Source: Streptomyces sp. AC555_RSS877
Lineage (GTDB): Bacteria; Actinomycetota; Actinomycetes; Streptomycetales; Streptomycetaceae
DNA length: 64,000 nucleotides
Reading direction: 5' to 3'
NCBI RefSeq assembly: GCF_019049245.1
Contig: NZ_JAGMUK010000079.1
Coordinates: 113,092 to 177,091, forward strand
Position numbers and translations under genes: made by a program. This document shows positions 1 to 8,522 of the stretch, one piece after another; position 1 is the first letter of the stretch; each line of letters begins with the position of its first letter. The notes under the pieces are model-generated. The model was not told the DNA's origin. It searched no databases and saw only the letters and a program-made list of their open reading frames with translations.

Positions 1-1
1 C

Positions 2-80
2 GAGGGGACGACGGTGCTCAGTCCTTCGGGCCTCCGTGCGCTCGCCCCCTCGACTCCGACGCGCCCTCCGGCTCGGCGCG
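2..80. repeat. 79-bp direct repeat, copy 1
   Basis: This stretch is repeated at 121-199 with only two visible mismatches, a period of 119 bp. It is GC-rich and lies downstream of the stop codon of the FkbM-type methyltransferase. The second copy forms the 3' end of that gene. No coding role is apparent for copy 1. Confidence 0.85.
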
Positions 81-120
81 TGTCTTCGGCGCTCCGCCTC
101 CGGGCGCCTCGGTCGGTGTT

Positions 121-199
121 GAGGGGACGACGGTGCTCAGTCCTTCGGGCCTCCGTGCGCTCGCCCACTCGACTCCGACGCGCCCTCCGGCTCCGCGCG
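121..199. repeat. 79-bp direct repeat, copy 2, inside a gene 3' end
   Basis: Second copy of the 2-80 repeat. On the minus strand it supplies the last ~20 codons and the stop codon (139-137) of the FkbM-type methyltransferase, giving a Gly/Pro/Ser-rich tail unlike the rest of the enzyme. Confidence 0.85.
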
Positions 200-985
200 G
201 CCGGGGCCCGGACGCCTGCCGTCCGGCAGGAACAGCACCGAGTTGACGTACCGGGGGCGATTGCGGAACGGGAGGACGCGGCGCAGCAGGCCGTGGGCGA
301 CGACGTACGAGGCCACCGACTGGTGGGCCTCCAGTGGGAAGCCCGCCAGCGGCACCCAGTTGTCGCGGGGCAGCACCCAGCCGTCGTAGCCGAGCATGGC
401 CAGGTACGTCACCACCGGCGCGATCGGCTGGATCCGGGACTCCAGCTCGATGAAGAGGGCCGGCCGGTCGCGCGCCAGCAGCCCGGTCGCCCCGCGCAGC
501 ACCGCCAGCTCGCTCCCGTCCACGTCGACCTTGATGAAGCCGACGTCACGCAGGGCCAGCTCGTCGAGGGTGATGCAGGGGACGTCCACCGCTCGGCCGT
601 GGATGTCCCGGCGCACCAGCGACGACACCCCCCGGTCGCCCGCGTCGTCCGGCGGCAGCCACAGCTGGGCGGTGCCCGGGCGGTCGGCGGCGGCGGCCTG
701 GATCACCCGGACGTTCGCCGGGGCCGCCGAGGTCAGCAGCCGCGCCAGGTGCGGCACCGGCTCGACGGTCACCACCCGGCGTGCCCGCCCGGACAGCCGC
801 CGGGTCCAGGGGCCGTACCAGCCGCCGACGTCCACGGCCGTACCGCAGTCGTGCGGGCACAGGTCGGACAGCCGCGCCAGCTCCGGTTCGAACCGCGGAT
901 AGACGGCCCGGGCGGCGGCGGCGACCAGGCGGGTGGGCAGGTGGGGGGCCACGCGGGCCGCTAAGGTGCGCGCGGGGCCCGTCAC
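137..985 (-). CDS. FkbM-family SAM-dependent methyltransferase
   Basis: The 282-residue product has the FkbM methyltransferase fold. It shows the SAM-binding DVGGWYG near residues 52-58 and the family motif IKVDVDGSE near 151-159. FkbM enzymes O-methylate sugars or other hydroxyls, so a glycan substrate is plausible here. I chose the GTG at 985 because it overlaps the upstream TGA as GTGA, as do most junctions in this operon. A longer reading would run through the Trm112-like gene. Codon 8 is TTA, the rare leucine codon read only by the bldA tRNA in Streptomyces. The last ~20 residues come from a duplicated 79-bp repeat and may be an acquired tail. It is the last gene of the glycan operon. 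Substrate unknown. Confidence 0.88.
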   Translation of the reverse strand: MTGPARTLAARVAPHLPTRLVAAAARAVYPRFEPELARLSDLCPHDCGTAVDVGGWYGPWTRRLSGRARRVVTVEPVPHLARLLTSAAPANVRVIQAAAADRPGTAQLWLPPDDAGDRGVSSLVRRDIHGRAVDVPCITLDELALRDVGFIKVDVDGSELAVLRGATGLLARDRPALFIELESRIQPIAPVVTYLAMLGYDGWVLPRDNWVPLAGFPLEAHQSVASYVVAHGLLRRVLPFRNRPRYVNSVLFLPDGRRPGPGRAEPEGASESSGRAHGGPKD

Positions 986-1206
986 GGGTTCATCCGTTTC
1001 AGCAGTTCCTCGTGCTCGTCGTCCGAGACCTGTTCCCCGGAGGCCGGCAGCAGCTGGGGGATGCCGTCGAGGATCGGGTAACGCCGTTGCAGGCGTGGGT
1101 TGTAGAGGACCTCGCCCTGTGCCGGACCGTCCGGCGGGACGAGGTGCAGCGGCCCCTTGTCGAGCGGGCACGCGAGGATCTTCAGCAGCGGGTCGTCGGG
1201 TTTCAC
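982..1206 (-). CDS. Trm112-like small protein
   Basis: The 74-residue product starts LLKILACPLDKGPL and ends near RYPILDGIPQLLP, the pattern of the Trm112/YcaR family. In other organisms these short proteins activate or stabilise partner SAM methyltransferases. Only one Cys is present, so metal binding as in the four-Cys members is doubtful. GTG at 1206 overlaps the TGA of the upstream membrane protein, and its own TGA overlaps the FkbM gene start. Lying directly beside a methyltransferase gene fits a partner role, but that is inference. Confidence 0.85.
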   Translation of the reverse strand: MKPDDPLLKILACPLDKGPLHLVPPDGPAQGEVLYNPRLQRRYPILDGIPQLLPASGEQVSDDEHEELLKRMNP

Positions 1207-2120
1207 GGGGGTGTCAACTCCTTGGCACCGAGGGGCGGTTGAGGCGCCTTGTCGTGCTTCGGCATGGCCAGCAGTACGGCCACGGCCAGCACGATGCCCG
1301 CGAGGCGCAGCGCGAGTCTGATCGGGTCGTGCGGCAGCGCCTCGCCGAACGAGAGCGTGCCGAGCACGGCCGTGTACAGGCAGGTGACGGTCGTGCACAC
1401 GGGAACGATCAGCGAGGCCCGGCAGCGTTGCAGCGCCGCCTGCGACAGGACGAGACCGAACGCGCCGGTGAAGAGCAGGAGATACGGATACGGGGAACGG
1501 AGCACGTCGACCACGGCCCCGCCGAGACCGCTCGACGTGAGGTAGCCGGACATGCCCTTGATCGCGAGGGAGCTGACGCCGTAGAGCAGGCCCACCGCCA
1601 CCCCGTACTCCACGCCCGTCGTCGGTGCGCGGTGGCGGTGCCGGGTGCGGCGCTCGGCGGAGTTGTACAGCCATACGCCCGCCGCCAGCGACGGCACGCA
1701 CACCAGCAGGATCAGCGGGTAGGGCGCCTCCTGGCTCACCGTGTCGGAGCGCTCGTTCAGCGACAGGACGACCATCAGGAGCGCGGCGAGGATCGCGCCC
1801 AGCGCGTACCGTTCGCGGCCGGTGGTCTCCTCGCCGAGCAGCCGGGCGGACAGCAGCACGAGCAGCACCAGGCCGGAGACGAAGATGCCCTGGGCGGCGG
1901 CGATCGGCAGCGTCCGGTACACGGCGAGCTGCGCGGCGAATCCGGCGGCGAGCGAGAGCGACCCCCCGATCCACAGCGGACTGCGCAGCACCAGGGCGAG
2001 CAGCCGGGCCGGCTGCCGGATGCTGACCTCGGGCAGGGCGGCCAACGCCCGTTTCTCCAAAACGAATCCGGTGCTGTACAGGACGTTCGCCAGCAGCGCC
2101 GCGGCCACTCCCCACCACAT
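1203..2120 (-). CDS. EamA/DMT-like multi-pass membrane protein
   Basis: The 305-residue product has about ten hydrophobic segments in two halves, the length and spacing of the drug/metabolite transporter (EamA-like) superfamily. The N-terminal segment includes ALLANVLYSTGFVLEKRAL, and the C-terminus is a short charged tail. Some members of this superfamily move lipid-linked sugars (ArnE/F-type), so export of a glycan intermediate or precursor is possible in this operon. The family name alone does not prove a substrate. It begins 11 bp after the upstream methyltransferase and its stop overlaps the Trm112-like start. Confidence 0.82.
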   Translation of the reverse strand: MWWGVAAALLANVLYSTGFVLEKRALAALPEVSIRQPARLLALVLRSPLWIGGSLSLAAGFAAQLAVYRTLPIAAAQGIFVSGLVLLVLLSARLLGEETTGRERYALGAILAALLMVVLSLNERSDTVSQEAPYPLILLVCVPSLAAGVWLYNSAERRTRHRHRAPTTGVEYGVAVGLLYGVSSLAIKGMSGYLTSSGLGGAVVDVLRSPYPYLLLFTGAFGLVLSQAALQRCRASLIVPVCTTVTCLYTAVLGTLSFGEALPHDPIRLALRLAGIVLAVAVLLAMPKHDKAPQPPLGAKELTPP

Positions 2121-2131
2121 CGCCGGCCCCC

Positions 2132-2860
2132 CTACGTCTTTCGCGCGTGCAGCAGCAGGATCGACGCGAGGGACGGTCTGGCACAGGCCAGCCGGTCCAG
2201 CGGCCGCAGCGGGCGCGGTACACCGTGGAAGGGGGCGCCTTCGAGCCGTACGACCTCGAAGCCGGCCGCGCCGACGAACTCCCGCAGCGCGCGGGCGGTG
2301 TAGAGGCGCAGGTGGCCGACGACCTCCTTGCCGGGCCGGCCGTGAATGCCCCGCAGGCTGACCTCGGAGAACACGGGCTGGACGCCGGCCAGCAGCAGGG
2401 CCCGGTTGTACCAGGCCGCCAGGTTCGGGGTGGACAGCATGAGGTGGCCTCCCGGGCGCAGGACGCGGCGGATCTCGTCGAGCGCGGCGTCCGGGTCGAC
2501 GAGATGCTCGATCACCTCGCTGAACAGCACGGCGTCGGCCGAGCCGGTGCCGAACGGGAGCCCGCTGCCGCTGAGTTCACCCCGGATCGCGTACGTCAGG
2601 TGCGCGCGGGCGCGTTTCAGGGCGTCCTGGGACCAGTCGACGCCGACGATGCGGTGGCCGGGGAGGAGGGGGGCGGCGGTGGCCGCCGCGGTGCCGTCGC
2701 CGCAGCCGATGTCGAGGATCGTCCGGGCCCTCCCGGTGCCGAGCGCGGATGCCAGCATGCGAGCCTGACGCAGGGATCGGGGGGTGCCGGAGGCCACCGG
2801 GACGGCGGGATCCTCGTAGAAGTCCCGCAGGTCTTTGGGGAGTTGCGCGGCAGAGGTCAT
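2132..2860 (-). CDS. Class I SAM-dependent methyltransferase
   Basis: The 242-residue product is a UbiE/Methyltransf_11-type enzyme. Motif I is ILDIGCGDGTAA near residues 50-61, the acidic motif is IVGVDWS, and the later motif LRPGGHLMLSTPN follows VLFSEVIEHL. The ATG at 2860 overlaps the condensation-protein stop (ATGA), which decides the start. It is the second of three methyltransferases in the operon. The product likely modifies a sugar or lipid-linked intermediate; its substrate cannot be read from sequence. Confidence 0.88.
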   Translation of the reverse strand: MTSAAQLPKDLRDFYEDPAVPVASGTPRSLRQARMLASALGTGRARTILDIGCGDGTAAATAAPLLPGHRIVGVDWSQDALKRARAHLTYAIRGELSGSGLPFGTGSADAVLFSEVIEHLVDPDAALDEIRRVLRPGGHLMLSTPNLAAWYNRALLLAGVQPVFSEVSLRGIHGRPGKEVVGHLRLYTARALREFVGAAGFEVVRLEGAPFHGVPRPLRPLDRLACARPSLASILLLHARKT

Positions 2861-4269
2861 GTGCCGGCTTCCGTGGTGTGCAGGTAGTGCTCGAAGAGGT
2901 CCCGCAGGTGGGCTCCGTCGCCGTGCCCGAGCAGGGAGCGCGACCAGCGCAGGGCGAGGTGGAGGCGGCCCGCGGTGGACGCGGTGGTGACGGTGAGCCC
3001 GCGGGGCATCCGGGCCGGCGCGGAGAACCACACGGCGTGCGCGCGGCCGGCCTCCTCGCCGAAGTCCAGTGGGTAGGGAATCCGCCCGATGTTGCTGAGC
3101 AGGGTCGTCGACGTCCAGGGCGCGGCGGCCCTGCGCAGACCCCGGGTGAGCGCGGCACGCCACGCCACGGGCGTGACCGGGGCGGTCAGGAGAGAGGCGC
3201 CGTGGCCCAGTTGGGGGCGGGGGAGGGACTTGAGGGCACGTGTGCGGGTCGCCGTGCGGCGCAGCAGGTCGGGCATCGGAGGGTGGTCCAACTCCTCCGG
3301 CGCGAAGGGGACTTCGACGAGTCGGGTGCCGTTGCCGATGGGCATGGCCGTGTCGCGGGGGCGGTCGTCCACGGGCATGGTGATGCGCAGCGGGCGGGGC
3401 CGGACGCCGTGTTCCCGGTTCCAGTGCGAGAGGGTGAGCGCCGTCGCGACCATGAGCTGGTCGTTCACGGTGTACGGGGAGCCCTTGGGGCGGTGCGGCA
3501 GGGCGAGTTCGGTGACGAGGAGGCCGTTGCCGGGCGAGAGTTCGGGGGCGCCGGGGGCCACGCGGGCGGGCTTGGCCCAGACGGAGGGGGTGTTCTCGGG
3601 GAGCGAGGGGGGTTCGGGAGCGCGCAGGGGCGGGGCTGCCGGGGCGTTGTCCTTGCCGCCGTACAGTTCCGCGGCGGTGGCGAGGACGCGCAGGCAGGCG
3701 GGGCCGTCGAGGGCGGTGTGGTTGATGGTGAGGAACAGGACGGTGCCTGGAGGGCGTTGGCCGGGATTGCTGCCGGACGGTGGGGGTGCTTGCCCGCGGT
3801 CGCGGGGTGCCGCTCTCCGCGGGCGGGGAGCCGCCCCGGCGGCACGACCGCCCGCAGCCGCGCCGACCGCGTCCGTCGCCTCGCTGCCCTCGACCGGCCC
3901 TGCCCCTTCGACGACCTCCAGCCGCACCGGCGGCGAAGCCGACAGCGGTGGGGCCTCCACCAGCGCCCGCGTCCGCGCGTCCCGCAACGCGTCCCGCCCC
4001 GGCGCGGGAAAGCTCACCACCTCCACGTCCGGCTCGGAGGTCAGTTCCCACTCGTAGCGGCGTCGGTACCACCGCCCCGCCGCCTCCCGCATGAGGATGC
4101 GCGGGTGCCGGTGCAGCGCCTCGGTGAAGGCCTTCCGCAGGCGCGCCGGGTCCAGCTGCCCCGGCAGGTGCACCTCGATGTGGACCGTCTCCGGCTCCTC
4201 CTCCTGGAGACAGTGCCGGGCCACCTCGTCCACCACCGGGAACGGGATGCGCAGCGGTGTGCTCGTCAT
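2857..4269 (-). CDS. Condensation-domain/PapA-like acyltransferase
   Basis: The 470-residue product resembles the chloramphenicol-acetyltransferase-like condensation fold. The active-site motif reads NHTALDG, keeping the catalytic His and Asp-Gly of HHxxxDG while the first His is Asn. The C-terminal part has PMVDDRP-like and LLSNIGRIPYPLDFG stretches as in PapA and wax-ester-synthase relatives. A Pro/Arg/Gly-rich low-complexity insert of about 40 residues lies just before the active-site motif. ATG 4269 overlaps the AftD-like stop as ATGA. In this operon it could acylate a glycan or glycolipid. It is a stand-alone enzyme with no NRPS carrier domain. Confidence 0.82.
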   Translation of the reverse strand: MTSTPLRIPFPVVDEVARHCLQEEEPETVHIEVHLPGQLDPARLRKAFTEALHRHPRILMREAAGRWYRRRYEWELTSEPDVEVVSFPAPGRDALRDARTRALVEAPPLSASPPVRLEVVEGAGPVEGSEATDAVGAAAGGRAAGAAPRPRRAAPRDRGQAPPPSGSNPGQRPPGTVLFLTINHTALDGPACLRVLATAAELYGGKDNAPAAPPLRAPEPPSLPENTPSVWAKPARVAPGAPELSPGNGLLVTELALPHRPKGSPYTVNDQLMVATALTLSHWNREHGVRPRPLRITMPVDDRPRDTAMPIGNGTRLVEVPFAPEELDHPPMPDLLRRTATRTRALKSLPRPQLGHGASLLTAPVTPVAWRAALTRGLRRAAAPWTSTTLLSNIGRIPYPLDFGEEAGRAHAVWFSAPARMPRGLTVTTASTAGRLHLALRWSRSLLGHGDGAHLRDLFEHYLHTTEAGT

Positions 4270-7200
4270 GCGGGTTCGTTCCTCCCCTTGTTCGCCTCGG
4301 CCGGCGGCAGGTGCTGCGTCGGCGCCTCGGACGCCGCAGGTGCTTCCGACGCCACAGGTGTCCCGGAGGTCGCCGGTGTCCCGGACGTCGCGGTCCCGGT
4401 CCGTTCGCGGACGCTCACCAGCGCGGCGAACAGGCCGATCAACGCGAGCAGTTGGGCCGCGGGCCCGAACGCCCCTTGCTCCGCGCCCACCGGCTCCCCG
4501 GCCCCCACCGCCGCCGCGATCCCCGCGCCCGCGAGCGCCACGAAGGTGATCGGGACGAGGAGCGAGTGCCGTCGGTACGCGAGGAGCGCCAGCGCCGGTA
4601 CGAGCAGGGCGAACCACCCGGCGATCACGATGCCCACCAGGGTGAGCGCCACCGTGCCGAGCCACAGGCCGGGCGTCGGCGGCAGCGGCTGCGGGCCGTC
4701 CGGGTTGGGGGCGTGCCGCCGCCACAGCACCAGGCCCAGCAGGGCGACCACCGCCACCCCGCTCCCGATCAGCCCGGCGTCGTACGTCGTCGAGGGCTCG
4801 TACGACAGCTTCACCGTGCCGCCGGCCCCCGCCGGGATCCGCCAGCCCTGCTGCCAGCCGTCCAGCCGCACCGGCGACAGTTCCTTGCCGTCCAGTGTGG
4901 CCTTCCAGCCGTCGTTGAAGTTCTCGTACGTCGTGAAGTAGGACGCGGCGCCCGAGCCGACCGTCACGGCGCGCTGGTCGCCCAGCCAGTCCCGTATCCG
5001 CAGGTCACGGGCGATCGAGGTGGGCTCCGTGACCGTGCCGCGGGTCAGCGTCACGTCGGTCAGCGTGAGCGGTCCGGCGTCGCCGCCCTCGACCCGGTGC
5101 GAGCCGGCCGCCAGCTCCAGCCCGCCGTCGGCACGCCCCGACTGGCAGAGCGTCACCTCCACCGCCCGCCGCTCGGTCAGGTCCCGTACCGCTCCCTTCA
5201 CGCCGGTCTGGTACAGCTCGCCGTCCACCGCCAGCACCGGCCCCGACCCGCACGGCAGCGAGAAGGTGCGCGTCGCCTTCGGCTGGGGCGTGCGGTAGCG
5301 GTCCAGGGCCGGGATGTACGCCTCCGTGAGGCCGACCGGCAGTTGCAGGTCCTCGTCGGCGACCGGGTTGTGCAGGGTCATCGGGGCCGTCTTGGTGATG
5401 GTGATGTCCAGGCGGTCCGTGGTGATCGCCGGGAAGCGGACCCAGCCGTTGTCGTCGACGCCGGCGATCACCGCCCCGTCGGGGGAGCTGATGTCGACCT
5501 CGGTGGGCCGGGTGGACAGGCCGCCCGCGGCGGGCAGGACGATCTCGCCGACCGGTTGTTTGTCGGGCCAGCGCAGGTGGATCGTGGGCCGGTCGCCCGC
5601 GATCCACGCCGTCGTCAGGTCGCCGTCGGTGAGGTTGCGCGCCGACAGGCCCGCGCCGAGAGCGGCCGTGGAGTCGGCGGTCGCCGTGATACGGCCTGCC
5701 TGGTCGGGCGCGATCTCGTACAGCAGCCGGTCGAGTTCGGGCCCGGTGACCGGGACCGCGCTCGCCTCCACCTCGTACGTCCCCGCCGACTCCGTGGAGA
5801 AGCGCCGGTGCAGGCCGGCCTCCGTGCCCGTCGGGGAGAACCCGGCCGGGTCGGCGGTGCGGTGCAGGGAGAAGACCTCGGCGGAGGCGGCCGCGTTCTC
5901 GGCGCCCGCGGCGTCGGTGGGCAGCCGGAGCAGCCGGGTCACCTGGACGTCCGGCAGGTCGATCTCGGCGAAGCCCGCGCCCGCGAGCCCGGTCCGCCGG
6001 GCCACCGAGTCGGTGATCGTCAGTTTCATCCAGCTCGTCGCGCCGGCAGGCGCCTTGATGCTCTGCGTGGAGCCGTCCGGCCGGAGGAAGCTGCTCACCG
6101 ACCCCTTCTCCGTCTCCACCCGCACCCGGGTCGCCGCCGACCGCACGCTCTCCTGCGGCAACGGCGTGACCTTGAAGGAGGACGGCATGTCGAACTCGTC
6201 GTCCGAGAAGGCGATCCGCAGCCACTGGCCGTTCGGCGAGCCAGCCACGCCCTCCGTCCACGCCGTGTCCGGGTTGCCGTCGAAGGCGTTCACGGGGTCG
6301 AACTGCGGCAGGTGGAACAGCCAGTTGCCGTACGAGGACGCCGTGACCGTGCGGGCGCCGCGCAGTTCGGCCACCGTCTGGTGGTCCTGACCGGTGACCG
6401 GCAGGATCTGGTGCGGTGCCTCACCGGCGTCCTGGGCGGCCCCGGAGGCGTTGCGCTCGTCGCGGGTGTACGTGTACGAGGTGTTCGCGTTGACCAGCCC
6501 GAAGCGCGTGTCCGCGCGGCGCAGCCCGTCGCCGACCACCTGGAGCGGCGGGGTGCCGAGCCCGGGGTGGTTGTCGCCGGTCAGCACGGTCGCCCGGCCG
6601 CGGAGTTCGGCCGCCAGCGGCAGCAGCGCCTCGGGGCCGCCGGAGACCACCGCGGTGTCGGCGACCGGAGCCAGTCCGGCCTGTCCGGGCCGCCGCACGT
6701 CCTCGCTCGCGGGACGGTAGATCTCCACCGCCCGCTGCCTCGGGTACAGGCCCTCGACCTGGAGCGGGGTGTCGGGCTGGATCTCGCCGCCCGTCATGAG
6801 CGGGCCGAGGCCCGTCACCCGCTCGTAGCCGGACTGCTCCAGGGTCCGCTTGACCGTCGAGGTCGGCACGTTGCCGATCTGGTCGGGGTCGAGGTCGTTG
6901 CGGACGACGACGTAGTAGACGCCCGCCCGGCTCAAGTAGTCGGCCAGCCCCGGGACTTCGCCGCCGGTCAGCAGCGCTTCCTCCACCGCGTCCATGGCGC
7001 GCCGGTTGCCGGGGGTGCCGAAGGGGACGTAGTCGCGTTGCGCCCAGCGGGACTCGGCGAGCACGTCGAGGGGCTGGTCGATGGGGGAGCCCCAGGTGTA
7101 GATGCCGTGCGCGGTGGCCGGGACGACCAGGGCGCGCGAGTCGGGGGAGTACTTCTCCAGCCAGTCGGCCGTGGAGTGCCAGTACTTGGGGAGTTCCTGG

Positions 7201-8522
7201 AAGGAACCCGGTTGGAGGATCGAGCCGTTGAGGTACGGCCACATCAGCCCGGGCAGGATGAGCACCGCCGCGATCAGCGGGGCGAACCGGCGGCCCCGCA
7301 CCTCGCGGGCGCCGCGCGGCTCGGCGGCGACGCCCACCAGGTGGGCGAGGCCCAGCACCAGGGCGAGGGCCAGGCCCACCTGGAACTTGTAGATGTTGCG
7401 GAAGGGCGCGAGACCGCTGTTCAGCCAGTCCTGCACGGCCCCGTGGAAGGGCGCGCCGAACGCGCCGCCGTATCCGGCGAGCAGTACCAGTACGGCCGTC
7501 AGTACGGTCAGCACCAGCCAGCGCCGCTCCGGCATGTCCCGCCGGGCCAGTCCCGCGAGTCCCAGCCCGGCGGCGAGCGCCGAGCAGAGGATCACGAGCA
7601 CCGAGGACGCCACCGTCCAGCCGGCCGGCAGCCACGCCTCCACCAGGTGCAGGTAGGCGACCCAGTTGCCGGCGCCGCGCAGTGCCTCGGTCGCCGACAT
7701 GGTCTCGGTCGTGGTCTGCGAACTCTCCACGTATGGAAGGAAGTTCTCGCCGTAGGTGCCGAGCAGGAGGAGCGGGATCCACCACCAGGCCGTCACCAGG
7801 AGCACTCCCGGCGCCCACCAGGCGATCAGCTTGCGCTGTCTCGGGCCGGACGGGCGTGAGAGCAGGTAGAGGCCGGCCGGGAGCAGGGCCGCCAGGGTCG
7901 AGGCGGCGTTGACGCCGCCCATGAACGGGACGATCAGCGCCGAGCGCAGGGCGGCGACGCGGGCGGTGTAGCGCTCGTCGGCGAGCGGGAGCAGGACCCA
8001 GGGCAGGAACGCGCCGGGCAGCGCGGCGGCCGACGTGGAGCCGACGACGACCGTGAACACGGGCCACAGCGCGTACGCCACCGCGGCCAGCAGCCGGGAC
8101 GTTCCGTTGCCGATCCGCAGCCGCTCGGCCAGCCGCAGCGCACCCCAGAAGGCCACCGACACGACCAGCGACAGCCACAGCCGCTCGATCAGCCACACCG
8201 GCAGCTGCACGGCGTGGCCCAGCCAGTAGAACGGCAGCATCGGCCACACATAGCCGACGTACTGGTCCTGGATCCCGCCGAACGAGCCCTGGTCGTGCCA
8301 CAGCTGGCCCAGGTCGGCGAGGAACCGGCCCGGGTCGGTGGTGACGCCGAGCTTGGTGTCGAAGGTCTGGCGGCCCGGACGGACCGCCAGGAACAGCACG
8401 AACACCACGGCCCAGAACCCCAGCAGCCAGCGCCGTGACCTCGGCCCCTCAGGAGGGCGCGACATGATCGCGGTGGTGGGGACGGCCGCCGGAGGAGGGG
8501 CCTGGACCGTGGACGTCGTCAT
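4266..8522 (-). CDS. AftD-like alpha-(1->3)-arabinofuranosyltransferase
   Basis: The 1418-residue product matches the layout of mycobacterial AftD (DUF3367). An N-terminal GT-C module has about a dozen membrane segments (roughly residues 30-460), starting RRWLLGFWAVVFVLFLAV and with acidic loop residues such as FDTKLGV. A very long extracytoplasmic region of beta-rich carbohydrate-binding-like domains follows, then a few membrane segments near 1310-1410 and a Pro/Ala/Thr-rich tail. AftD transfers arabinofuranose from decaprenyl-phospho-arabinose to arabinan at the outer face. Streptomyces lack mycobacterial arabinogalactan, so the acceptor here is unknown. ATG 8522 overlaps the upstream TGA (ATGA). 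Confidence 0.88.
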   Translation of the reverse strand: MTTSTVQAPPPAAVPTTAIMSRPPEGPRSRRWLLGFWAVVFVLFLAVRPGRQTFDTKLGVTTDPGRFLADLGQLWHDQGSFGGIQDQYVGYVWPMLPFYWLGHAVQLPVWLIERLWLSLVVSVAFWGALRLAERLRIGNGTSRLLAAVAYALWPVFTVVVGSTSAAALPGAFLPWVLLPLADERYTARVAALRSALIVPFMGGVNAASTLAALLPAGLYLLSRPSGPRQRKLIAWWAPGVLLVTAWWWIPLLLLGTYGENFLPYVESSQTTTETMSATEALRGAGNWVAYLHLVEAWLPAGWTVASSVLVILCSALAAGLGLAGLARRDMPERRWLVLTVLTAVLVLLAGYGGAFGAPFHGAVQDWLNSGLAPFRNIYKFQVGLALALVLGLAHLVGVAAEPRGAREVRGRRFAPLIAAVLILPGLMWPYLNGSILQPGSFQELPKYWHSTADWLEKYSPDSRALVVPATAHGIYTWGSPIDQPLDVLAESRWAQRDYVPFGTPGNRRAMDAVEEALLTGGEVPGLADYLSRAGVYYVVVRNDLDPDQIGNVPTSTVKRTLEQSGYERVTGLGPLMTGGEIQPDTPLQVEGLYPRQRAVEIYRPASEDVRRPGQAGLAPVADTAVVSGGPEALLPLAAELRGRATVLTGDNHPGLGTPPLQVVGDGLRRADTRFGLVNANTSYTYTRDERNASGAAQDAGEAPHQILPVTGQDHQTVAELRGARTVTASSYGNWLFHLPQFDPVNAFDGNPDTAWTEGVAGSPNGQWLRIAFSDDEFDMPSSFKVTPLPQESVRSAATRVRVETEKGSVSSFLRPDGSTQSIKAPAGATSWMKLTITDSVARRTGLAGAGFAEIDLPDVQVTRLLRLPTDAAGAENAAASAEVFSLHRTADPAGFSPTGTEAGLHRRFSTESAGTYEVEASAVPVTGPELDRLLYEIAPDQAGRITATADSTAALGAGLSARNLTDGDLTTAWIAGDRPTIHLRWPDKQPVGEIVLPAAGGLSTRPTEVDISSPDGAVIAGVDDNGWVRFPAITTDRLDITITKTAPMTLHNPVADEDLQLPVGLTEAYIPALDRYRTPQPKATRTFSLPCGSGPVLAVDGELYQTGVKGAVRDLTERRAVEVTLCQSGRADGGLELAAGSHRVEGGDAGPLTLTDVTLTRGTVTEPTSIARDLRIRDWLGDQRAVTVGSGAASYFTTYENFNDGWKATLDGKELSPVRLDGWQQGWRIPAGAGGTVKLSYEPSTTYDAGLIGSGVAVVALLGLVLWRRHAPNPDGPQPLPPTPGLWLGTVALTLVGIVIAGWFALLVPALALLAYRRHSLLVPITFVALAGAGIAAAVGAGEPVGAEQGAFGPAAQLLALIGLFAALVSVRERTGTATSGTPATSGTPVASEAPAASEAPTQHLPPAEANKGRNEPA

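Noticed and set aside
4257..7859. A 1200-codon open frame antisense to the AftD-like gene
   Set aside because: It is a by-product of GC-rich third positions: composition is low-complexity Arg/Gly/Val and no domain is recognisable, whereas the opposite strand has a full AftD architecture.
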